Source: CAG-826 sp964654155
GTDB taxonomy: Bacteria; Bacillota_I; Bacilli_A; RFN20; CAG-826
Reading direction: 5' to 3'
Length of the DNA stretch: 12,215 nucleotides
Assembly (NCBI GenBank): GCA_964654155.1
Contig: CAZZGL010000038.1
Span: 1 to 12,215, forward strand
Translations under genes and position numbers: made by a program
In this document: in pieces, positions 6,012 through 12,215 of the stretch
Position numbering within the stretch: position 1 is the stretch's first letter
Layout: each line of letters begins with the position of its first letter
Notes under the pieces: generated by a model
What the model was told of the DNA's origin: nothing
Seen by the model: only the letters and a program-made list of their open reading frames with translations
Database searches by the model: none

Positions 6012-7385
6012 ATGAAAAATATTGCTTTTGAGAAAATTGTAACTCATTTACAAACTTCTGGATTTGTTTTTCAAGGTTCAGAAATTTATGGTGGACTTTC
6101 TAATTCTTGGGACTATGGTCCATTAGGTGTTGAGCTTAAAAATAACATTAAACGAGCATGGTGGAAAAAATTTGTTCAAGAATCGCCAACTAATGTTGGT
6201 ATGGATGCGGCAATTTTAATGAATCCACGCGTTTGGGAGGCTACTGGACATGTTTCAACTTTTAACGATCCTTTAATTGACTGTAAAGAATGTAAAAGCA
6301 GACATCGCGCTGATCAACTTATTGAAGCAGCTTTTCCTGATGTTAATGTTGCATCAATGACAAACGAACAAATGATGGCGTTCATTAGAGAAAATAATGT
6401 TGTTTGTCCAAAATGTGGTAAATCAAATTTTACCGATATCCGTCAATTTAATATGATGTTTAAAACCCATATTGGGGTAACTGATGATTCAAAGTCAGTG
6501 GTATATTTAAGACCAGAAACCGCGCAAGGTATATTTGTTAACTTTAAAAATGTTGTGCGTACAATGAGAAAAAAATTACCTGTTGGAATTTGTCAAATTG
6601 GCAAATCATTTAGAAATGAAATTACACCAGGTAACTTTATTTTTAGAACTCGTGAATTTGAACAAATGGAAATGGAATTTTTTTGTAAACCAGGAACTGA
6701 TTTAGAATGGTTTTCATATTGGAAAGATTATTGTATTAAGTTTATGGCGGATTTAGGCTTAGAAAGTGAAAATTTAAGATATCGTGACCATGAAAAAGAA
6801 GAATTGGCTTTTTATTCTAAAGCAACCACTGATATTGAATACTTATTTCCAACTTTAGGCTGGGGAGAAGTTTGGGGAATTGCCGACCGTACTGATTATG
6901 ATTTAAAAAGACACCAAGAATATTCAAAAGAATCATTAGAATATTTAGATCCAGAAACTAATGAAAAATATGTTCCATATTGCATTGAACCTTCATTAGG
7001 TTGTGATCGTTTGTTTTTAGCAATTGCTTGTGAAGCTTATGAAGAAGAACAACTTGAAAAAGATACTCGTATTGTGATGCATTTACATCCAGCTTTAGCA
7101 CCTTATAAAGCTTGTATTTTACCTTTATCAAAACAATTATCAACAAAGGCAAGAGAAGTATATTCATTATTAGCTAAACATTTTAATGTAACATATGATG
7201 AATCAGGAAGTATTGGCAAACGATATCGCCGTCAAGATGCAATTGGAACACCATTATGTGTAACGATTGATTTTGATACTGAAAATGATAATTCGGTTAC
7301 GATACGAGACCGTGATACGATGACACAAATTCGTCTTTCTATTGATGAATTAGTTGATTATATTGAAAATAAAATTGAGTTTTAG
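6012..7385 (+). CDS. glyS: Glycyl-tRNA synthetase, single-chain (alpha2) class II type
   Basis: 457 aa. It charges tRNA-Gly. This is the homodimeric type found in Mycoplasma relatives, staphylococci, archaea and eukaryotes, not the alpha2beta2 GlyQ/GlyS enzyme of Bacillus. GGLSNSWDYGPLG (27-39) and motif 2 around SFRNEITPGNFIFRTREFEQ (199-218) are clear. Motif 3 is EPSLGCDRLFLAI (326-338, R333). CKEC (91-94) and CPKC (132-135) are likely zinc ligands in the insertion. The C-terminal anticodon-binding domain spans about 352-450. The strong site GAGGTGA (5999-6005) precedes ATG 6012. It is the first gene of the operon behind the promoter at 5935-5963. No T-box leader is present. Confidence 0.97.
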   Translation: MKNIAFEKIVTHLQTSGFVFQGSEIYGGLSNSWDYGPLGVELKNNIKRAWWKKFVQESPTNVGMDAAILMNPRVWEATGHVSTFNDPLIDCKECKSRHRADQLIEAAFPDVNVASMTNEQMMAFIRENNVVCPKCGKSNFTDIRQFNMMFKTHIGVTDDSKSVVYLRPETAQGIFVNFKNVVRTMRKKLPVGICQIGKSFRNEITPGNFIFRTREFEQMEMEFFCKPGTDLEWFSYWKDYCIKFMADLGLESENLRYRDHEKEELAFYSKATTDIEYLFPTLGWGEVWGIADRTDYDLKRHQEYSKESLEYLDPETNEKYVPYCIEPSLGCDRLFLAIACEAYEEEQLEKDTRIVMHLHPALAPYKACILPLSKQLSTKAREVYSLLAKHFNVTYDESGSIGKRYRRQDAIGTPLCVTIDFDTENDNSVTIRDRDTMTQIRLSIDELVDYIENKIEF

Positions 7386-7400
7386 ATAGGAGAGGATTGT

Positions 7401-9176
7401 ATGAGCTATAATCGCGAGTTAATTGATCGTGTTTTAGATGCTGCGGATATTGTCGCGGTTATTTCATCATACATTCCCGTTATAAAAAAAGGACATAATT
7501 ATGAAGCAATATGTCCATTTCATAATGATACAAATCCCTCGTTAAAGATATCGGTTGAAAAGAAAATTTATCATTGCTTTGTATGTAACTCTGGTGGTAA
7601 CGCCATTACTTTTGTTCAAAAATTTGAAAAAATATCCTTTTTTGAAGCGTTGAAAAAAGTTGCTAATATGGTCGGTATTAGTGACCCCACTTTTGAAGAG
7701 AAAAAAGTGATTAGTCATGTTGATGAAACAAAAGAACCATTATTTAAAGCATTAGAGGATTTGACTTCCTATTATCACTATGCTTTAAAAACTGAGGAAG
7801 GTATAAAGGCTTTAAATTATTTAGAAAATCGGGGTTTATATGATAATTTACGTCAAGAATATCAATTAGGATATGCCTTTGTAGATGGAAAGAATACGAT
7901 TAATTATTTACGCTCTAAAGGTCATTCCTTAAAAACAATTGAGGGAATTGGCATCGCAAGCCATAATAATGGAACTTATAGCGACCGTAACTATGGGCGT
8001 GTTATTTTTCCGCTTTTTGATTCTAATGGGCGCGTTATCGGTTACAGTGCAAGAAGATTAGATGACTCTAAGGATGAAGCAAAGTATGTTAATTCGCCTG
8101 AAACTGCATTATTTCATAAGTCGGATGTTTTATTTAATTATCATATTGCTAAAAATACTGCACGACATGATGGCTATGTTTATCTTCTTGAAGGATTTAT
8201 GGATGTTTTTGCTTTAAGAAAAATTGGTATTGAATCTTGTGTTGCATTAATGGGAACATCATTAACAAAGAAGCATATCTCGTTACTTCGTGCTTTAAGA
8301 TGCGAAGTTAGAATTTGTTTGGATGGAGATAACGCTGGTCAAACAGCGACAATGAAAATTGTTAAGTTGCTTGATGAAGCTGAAATTAATTATCGAATTG
8401 TTTCAAACCAAAATAGCACAAGAGATCCTGATGAAATATTATCTCAAGATGGAGAAGAAGCATTACGAAATTATTTGAATCAATTATTAGATAGAGCGGA
8501 GTTTGCTTTAGCCTATTATAAACAAACAAACTCTCTTAGCACTCTTGAGGAAAGAAAGCAGTTGGTTTTTGATTTTATTCCAATTTTACTTCATACAAAA
8601 AGCCGATTGGAATTAGAAGATTATTTCTTGAATTTGGCTTCGGTTACATCTTTCCCTCTTGAGGAAATTCGTAATTTATATAATAAAGCCAAAAAGCAAA
8701 GCGATGAAAATCCTGTGGCTATTTATAAATCTTTTAAACCAGAAAAGAAAGAACTTCGACGCTTCTTTTTAGCGGAAAAAGAGATTCTTTATCAAATGAT
8801 TAATCATAAAGAAGCAATTGAATTTTATAAAAAAGAAATTGAGTTTTTCTATAATGAAGTATATCGAAATGTTGCGAATTTTATTATAGATTATTATATG
8901 AAGTACTCTTCGATTGATTTAGTTTCGATGCTAAGTGAACTCGATATGAGTGATTATCCTAATAAGGAAGAATTAGCAAATGAATTAACTGAGGTATCTT
9001 TAGAAAAAACGCATCCAGAATATTCTTTAGCGTTAATGGAAGAATGTAAAGAAACTATTATTGTCGAACGACAAAAATTATATAGAAAAGAACAAATTAA
9101 AACCGCATTAGAGGGCTTATCACCTTTAGAACAGGCTAGATTTCTTGCGGATTTAAAAAAGGGAGGAAGTAATTAA
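7401..9176 (+). CDS. dnaG: DNA primase DnaG
   Basis: 591 aa, normal length. It synthesises RNA primers at the replication fork with the DnaB/DnaC helicase. The N-terminal CHC2 zinc ribbon has C38, H41, C59 and C62 (CPFH ... HCFVC). The RNA polymerase domain includes NYGRVIFPLFDSNGRVIGYSAR-like core residues (197-218) and YVNSPETALFHKS (229-241). The TOPRIM catalytic residues are E264 in LLEGFMDV and D308/D310 in CLDGDNAGQ. The C-terminal ~200 residues are helical and divergent and should bind the helicase. AGGAGAGG (7387-7394) lies 6 nt before ATG. The gene is 15 nt after glyS and 1 nt before rpoD, the classic macromolecular-synthesis operon arrangement. Confidence 0.97.
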   Translation: MSYNRELIDRVLDAADIVAVISSYIPVIKKGHNYEAICPFHNDTNPSLKISVEKKIYHCFVCNSGGNAITFVQKFEKISFFEALKKVANMVGISDPTFEEKKVISHVDETKEPLFKALEDLTSYYHYALKTEEGIKALNYLENRGLYDNLRQEYQLGYAFVDGKNTINYLRSKGHSLKTIEGIGIASHNNGTYSDRNYGRVIFPLFDSNGRVIGYSARRLDDSKDEAKYVNSPETALFHKSDVLFNYHIAKNTARHDGYVYLLEGFMDVFALRKIGIESCVALMGTSLTKKHISLLRALRCEVRICLDGDNAGQTATMKIVKLLDEAEINYRIVSNQNSTRDPDEILSQDGEEALRNYLNQLLDRAEFALAYYKQTNSLSTLEERKQLVFDFIPILLHTKSRLELEDYFLNLASVTSFPLEEIRNLYNKAKKQSDENPVAIYKSFKPEKKELRRFFLAEKEILYQMINHKEAIEFYKKEIEFFYNEVYRNVANFIIDYYMKYSSIDLVSMLSELDMSDYPNKEELANELTEVSLEKTHPEYSLALMEECKETIIVERQKLYRKEQIKTALEGLSPLEQARFLADLKKGGSN

Positions 9177-9177
9177 T

Positions 9178-10404
9178 ATGGCTACAAAAAAGAAAGTTAT
9201 TGAAAGTTATGATGATGATGCGATTGAATCATTAGATTCGATTAAAAAGAAACTTGAAAAAAAAGGAAAAAGTGCTGGATATTTAAATCAAGAAGATGTT
9301 TTTGAAGCAATGGCAATTTTTGATTTAAGTGAAGAAGATTTAGATTCTATTATTAATTATTTTAAAGATAAGGGAATTGAAATTATTGCCGAAGATGCTG
9401 AAGATAGTTTAGATAATATTGAATTAGATGAGAAATTATTAGATGAAGAAGATGATGATATCCTTGTTGATGATGATAGTTTCTTTGATGATTCTGAACT
9501 TAATGATGACTATGAATCGCTTTCAGAAATTAGTGTTGATCCAAACGCTGATTTTATAACTAGTGATGTTAAAGTTAATGATTCTGTTAAAATGTATTTA
9601 AAAGAAATTGGTAAAGTTTCATTATTGACTCCTCAAGAAGAAATTGATTTAGCCAAGCGTATTCTTGAAGGCGATGAAGATGCTAAAAAGCATCTTATAA
9701 CTGCGAATTTAAGATTGGTTGTTAACCTTGCAAAACACTATGTTGGAAGAGGAATGCAATTTCTTGATTTAATTCAAGAAGGGAATATGGGACTTATTAA
9801 AGCGGTAGAGAAATTTGATTATACTAAAGGATTTAAGTTTTCAACATACGCCACATGGTGGATTAGGCAGGCAATTACAAGAGCAATTGCCGATCAAGCT
9901 AGAACAATTCGTATTCCAGTTCACATGGTTGAAACTATTAATAAAATAACTCGTGTTCAACGACAATTAGTACAAGAACTTGGACGTGAACCAACTGCAG
10001 AGGAAATAAGCGATAAATTAGAGGGCTCCTTAACTGCAGAAAGAATTAGAGAGATTCAACGAATTGCAATGGATCCTGTTTCACTTGAAACTCCAATTGG
10101 TGAAGAAGATGATTCACATTTAGGTGATTTTATTGAAGATAAAGAAGCTCAATCTCCTCTTGAATATACAACTAAATCAATGTTAAAAGATGAATTATAC
10201 AGTGTAATGCGTGATTTGACAGACCGTGAAGAAAAAGTTCTTCGACTTCGTTATGGTTTAGATGATAATAGACCTCGTACATTAGAAGAAGTTGGTCGTG
10301 AATTTGGCGTAACTAGAGAAAGAATTCGTCAAATTGAGGCAAAAGCAATTCGTAAGTTACGTCATCCAACCCGTTCAAAACGTTTTGGAGATTATCGTGA
10401 ATAA
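9178..10404 (+). CDS. rpoD: Primary RNA polymerase sigma factor (SigA/RpoD)
   Basis: 408 aa. This is the vegetative sigma-70 factor that directs RNA polymerase to promoters such as those at 2470-2498 and 5935-5963. Region 1.2 starts at VKMYLKEIGKVSLLTPQEE (137-155). Regions 2.1-2.4 include QFLDLIQEGNMGLIKAVEKFD (194-214) and STYATWWIRQAITRAIADQ (222-240). Region 4 carries the helix-turn-helix TLEEVGREFGVTRERIRQIE (368-387). The end HPTRSKR resembles Bacillus SigA. The N-terminal region has a very acidic block (about 72-113, rich in Asp and Glu), plausibly acting like region 1.1 in restraining free sigma. GGGAGGAAG (9161-9169) precedes ATG. It overlaps trmK by 8 nt. Confidence 0.98.
   Translation: MATKKKVIESYDDDAIESLDSIKKKLEKKGKSAGYLNQEDVFEAMAIFDLSEEDLDSIINYFKDKGIEIIAEDAEDSLDNIELDEKLLDEEDDDILVDDDSFFDDSELNDDYESLSEISVDPNADFITSDVKVNDSVKMYLKEIGKVSLLTPQEEIDLAKRILEGDEDAKKHLITANLRLVVNLAKHYVGRGMQFLDLIQEGNMGLIKAVEKFDYTKGFKFSTYATWWIRQAITRAIADQARTIRIPVHMVETINKITRVQRQLVQELGREPTAEEISDKLEGSLTAERIREIQRIAMDPVSLETPIGEEDDSHLGDFIEDKEAQSPLEYTTKSMLKDELYSVMRDLTDREEKVLRLRYGLDDNRPRTLEEVGREFGVTRERIRQIEAKAIRKLRHPTRSKRFGDYRE
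10385..10390 (+). promoter_or_regulatory. Ribosome-binding site that decides the trmK start
   Basis: TTGGAG, inside the last codons of rpoD, lies 6 nt before a GTG at 10397. That GTG gives the N-terminus MNKLSLRLETIL, which aligns with the usual start of TrmK (a short stretch before the SAM-binding IADIGADHG). A TTG further upstream would extend deep into rpoD and is rejected. Confidence 0.6.
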
Positions 10405-11059
10405 GCTTTCTTTACGTTTAGAAACTATTTTAAGCATTGTTCCCGCATGTGATTATATTGCTGATATCGGCGCGGACCATGGGCTAGTAAGTATTGAGTT
10501 AATTAAAAGAGGTATTGCTTCTAAGGTTTTCGCGGTTGAGAATAAAGTTGGACCATATACCAGATTAAAAGATAACATTAATAGTAATAAGCTAAATGAC
10601 CAAATAACAATTAGTTTATCTTCAGGAATATCATTATTGCCTGATGATATTAAGACAATTATAATCGCGGGAATGGGTGGAAAACTTATTTGTGATATCT
10701 TATCTAGTGAATTTAAAAAATTAGATAATGTTGAATATTTAGCAATTGATGCACATAGTGATTTGGAAGAATTAAGAAAAAAGATTGTTTCATTAGGATA
10801 TAAGATTGTTGAAGAAAAAATTATATGTGAAGATAAAGTTTTTTATGAAATTATATTATTTAAAAAAGGCATTATATGTTATAGTGAAGATGAATATCGA
10901 TATGGTCCTCTTTTAATAAAAGAAAAAAATGATATCTTTATTAATAAATGGTCGTTAAGAGTTCAAAAAGATGAATTGTTATTAAAGGATCAAAAATTAA
11001 GTGATAAAAGAAAACAAGAATTAATAAATGAAATTAATAGGATAAAAAAATACATATGA
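10397..11059 (+). CDS. trmK: tRNA (adenine-N1)-methyltransferase TrmK (YqfN family)
   Basis: 220 aa from a GTG start. TrmK methylates N1 of A22 in the D-loop of tRNAs using S-adenosylmethionine. The Rossmann-type SAM motif is IADIGADHGLVSIELIKRG (21-39), followed by AVENKVGPY (46-54) and the family's GMGG loop (92-95, in IIIAGMGGKLICDIL). The residues after the next strand read AIDAHSDLEELR (116-127), where TrmK proteins normally have a QP-type motif; the departure is worth noting. The C-terminal ~50 residues are Lys/Glu-rich and probably a coiled coil. The gene overlaps rpoD by 8 nt and the following gene by ATGA (11056-11059). Position next to rpoD and a Nif3-like gene is conserved in Firmicutes (YqfN-YqfO). 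Confidence 0.9.
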   Translation: MNKLSLRLETILSIVPACDYIADIGADHGLVSIELIKRGIASKVFAVENKVGPYTRLKDNINSNKLNDQITISLSSGISLLPDDIKTIIIAGMGGKLICDILSSEFKKLDNVEYLAIDAHSDLEELRKKIVSLGYKIVEEKIICEDKVFYEIILFKKGIICYSEDEYRYGPLLIKEKNDIFINKWSLRVQKDELLLKDQKLSDKRKQELINEINRIKKYI

Positions 11060-11823
11060 AAACACGAAGTTTATTATTAAAATTATCAAAAAGATTTCCA
11101 AAATCGATTGCGAAGAAATATCATGATTATGTCGGTTTAATGTGTGGAAAATTAAAAGAGAATACTTCTAAAATATTGTTATGTTTGGATTTTGATGAAG
11201 AAGTAATGGAAATTGCTTTAAAAGAAAAACCAGATTTAATAATTACCCATCACCCATTTATTTATGGCACTTTTAAAAAAGTTATAAAGCGAGATAGTAA
11301 AAAAAGAGAATTAGTAGAAAGAATAACCGCTAATGAGCTAGTTGTTTACTCCATGCATACAAATTTTGATGAAGGTAATGGAGGAATGAATGATGCACTT
11401 GCAAAGGCTCTTAAATTAAATAACATAAGTTATTTAGAATTGGAGCCAATGGGTAGAATAGGTTATTTAGATGAACCCTTAGAAATCCATGAATTTGCTA
11501 AATACGCAAAAGAAAAACTTAATGTTGATTATGGATTATTGATTCATGAGGGAAAAGATATTATTAAAAAAGTCGCTATTATTGGAGGCGGAGGAAGTAG
11601 AGAATACTATGCTGCATTAGCATCAGGCGCGGATATTTATATATCTGGGGATGTTCCTCATTATGTTAGAAGAGCGATTATAAGTGATAAATTTAATTAT
11701 TTAGATTTACCCCATGAAATTGAAAAAATATTTATGCCGACAATGAAAGAAATATTGCTTGGATTTGATAATTCACTTGATATAGTCATTGTTGATCATG
11801 AAAAATTACCTGAAGTTATATAA
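11056..11823 (+). CDS. Nif3-like dinuclear metal center protein (YqfO family, short form)
   Basis: 255 aa, the short form lacking the PII/CutA-like insert of Bacillus YqfO. The family (DUF34/NIF3) forms a hexameric toroid with a two-metal site; its biochemical role is not firmly established, with GTP cyclohydrolase-I-like claims for some members. Recognisable blocks are YHDYVGLMCG (22-31, usually DNVGLQ-G), ITHHPFIYGTFKKV (63-76, ligands H65/H66), VYSMHTNFDEGNGGMND (97-113, D105) and VAIIGGGGSREY (173-184). The last metal motif, usually GH followed by Glu four residues on, is here LPHEIEK: H220 is kept, but the +4 position is Lys and the Glu residues sit at +1 and +3. The GDVPHY segment (198-203) replaces the usual GDIKYH type. 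The ligand set may be altered. It is the last gene of the operon, 13 nt before a terminator. Confidence 0.9.
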   Translation: MKTRSLLLKLSKRFPKSIAKKYHDYVGLMCGKLKENTSKILLCLDFDEEVMEIALKEKPDLIITHHPFIYGTFKKVIKRDSKKRELVERITANELVVYSMHTNFDEGNGGMNDALAKALKLNNISYLELEPMGRIGYLDEPLEIHEFAKYAKEKLNVDYGLLIHEGKDIIKKVAIIGGGGSREYYAALASGADIYISGDVPHYVRRAIISDKFNYLDLPHEIEKIFMPTMKEILLGFDNSLDIVIVDHEKLPEVI

Positions 11824-11836
11824 TTATCTAAATTAT

Positions 11837-11871
11837 AGTAATCATCTTTCATAGTGATGGTTACTTTTTTT
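11837..11871 (+). terminator. Intrinsic terminator of the glyS-nif3 operon
   Basis: AGTAATCATC (11837-11846) pairs with GATGGTTACT (11856-11865), with one T·G pair and a 9-nt loop. It runs into seven T (11865-11871). It begins 13 nt after the nif3-like stop codon. Confidence 0.85.
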
Positions 11872-12215
11872 ATGGTTGATATTGCATTTAAATTTCTTTA
11901 TAAAAAAAACACATAAATGAAGCTTTTATAAATTTTAAAAATAATATTAACAGAAGTTATTTCTCTATGCCAATTTGAAGTTAAAAAAGATGAATAATGA
12001 GAATGAATAACATGAGTAATGATATGTTTTTTTGATATTTATTTTAATCATCAAATTAAGATAATTATTAAATAAAATGAGATTAGTTATATAAGATTAA
12101 TATTATTTTTTAAATAGTAATTTTACAATATTCTTGTTAAAAGTCAGATTGACTTCTAATGAGGCTATTTTTTGTTTAGTAATAAGCAATGTAAAGATTG
12201 GAAGAAAATTAAATG
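11872..12215. other. Extremely AT-rich intergenic stretch without recognisable gene
   Basis: No open frame of useful length occurs on either strand, and the short ATG-initiated frames stop within about 15 codons. The base composition is visibly more AT-rich than in the coding regions. Small features seen are a loosely repetitive ATGAATAA/ATGAG stretch (11990-12025), a weak dyad TTTGAT/ATCAAA (12031-12055) and a 6-bp hairpin AAGTCA/TGACTT (12141-12155). None matches a known RNA, riboswitch or origin element. A promoter for a gene beyond the window may lie here, but no good pair of hexamers was found. Confidence 0.6.
12200..12215 (+). promoter_or_regulatory. Possible ribosome site and start codon of a gene beyond the window
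   Basis: GGAAGA (12200-12205) is followed 7 nt later by ATG at the very last three bases (12213-12215). The spacing fits a translation start, but with no downstream sequence this cannot be confirmed. Confidence 0.35.

Noticed and set aside
6958..7167. Open frame of 69 codons on the minus strand
   Set aside because: It is antisense to glyS in the motif 3 and anticodon-domain region; the hydrophobic translation is an artefact of the complementary strand.
10334..10396. TTG start extending TrmK by 21 residues into rpoD
   Set aside because: The extension simply reads the conserved end of rpoD out of frame; GTG 10397 has a TTGGAG site 6 nt upstream.
1..12215. UGA read as tryptophan, as in Mycoplasma
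   Set aside because: TGA terminates cdd and trmK at overlapping ATGA junctions, and conserved Trp residues in GlyRS, Era and RpoD are TGG.
1..12215. CRISPR arrays, insertion sequences, tRNA or rRNA genes
   Set aside because: No regularly spaced repeats, transposase-like frames, cloverleaf sequences or rRNA segments were seen on either strand.

Overview
The window is a very AT-rich bacterial chromosome segment. It carries a conserved Firmicutes housekeeping cluster preceded by a small accessory thiol-redox locus. The gene order ybeY-cdd-era-recO-glyS-dnaG-rpoD-trmK-nif3-like, the single-chain glycyl-tRNA synthetase, the low G+C content and the standard genetic code (TGA is a stop after cdd and trmK; Trp is TGG) point to a streamlined lineage near the Bacilli/Mollicutes boundary (for example Erysipelotrichales, Acholeplasmatales, Izemoplasmatales or RF39-like groups). 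It is not a UGA=Trp Mycoplasma or Spiroplasma. The assignment to a lineage is inference. Several genes that interrupt this cluster in Bacillus (dgkA, yqzL, a ppsR-type gene, cccA) are absent here.

Positions 1-3390 hold the redox locus. On the minus strand an operon encodes a five-helix membrane protein ending in a CTEC tail (2364-1561), then a NapH-like membrane polyferredoxin fused to a TlpA-type thioredoxin domain (1559-54), and it closes with a strong intrinsic terminator (52-11). Diverging on the plus strand is a lipoprotein with a beta-sandwich region and a second TlpA-type domain (2525-3358), with its own terminator. The 160-bp divergent intergenic region has one well-formed sigma-A promoter per direction, and each promoter is overlapped by its own palindrome. 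Topology suggests that cytoplasmic Fe-S clusters feed electrons through the membrane to extracytoplasmic CxxC domains. No CcdA/DsbD-like protein is seen in the window.

Positions 3426-5904 hold ybeY, cdd, era and recO, abutting or overlapping by 1-4 nt, which implies one translationally coupled transcript (rRNA maturation, pyrimidine salvage, 30S assembly GTPase, recombination mediator). Positions 6012-11823 hold glyS, dnaG, rpoD, trmK and a nif3-like gene, again tightly packed, behind a near-consensus promoter at 5935-5963 and ending at an intrinsic terminator at 11837-11871. The promoter sits immediately upstream of a hairpin plus T-run (5964-5995). That hairpin probably terminates the recO transcript while sparing transcripts that start inside its 5' arm.

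Positions 11872-12215 have no recognisable gene. The last 16 bases look like a ribosome-binding site and ATG of a gene continuing beyond the window, but this cannot be verified here.
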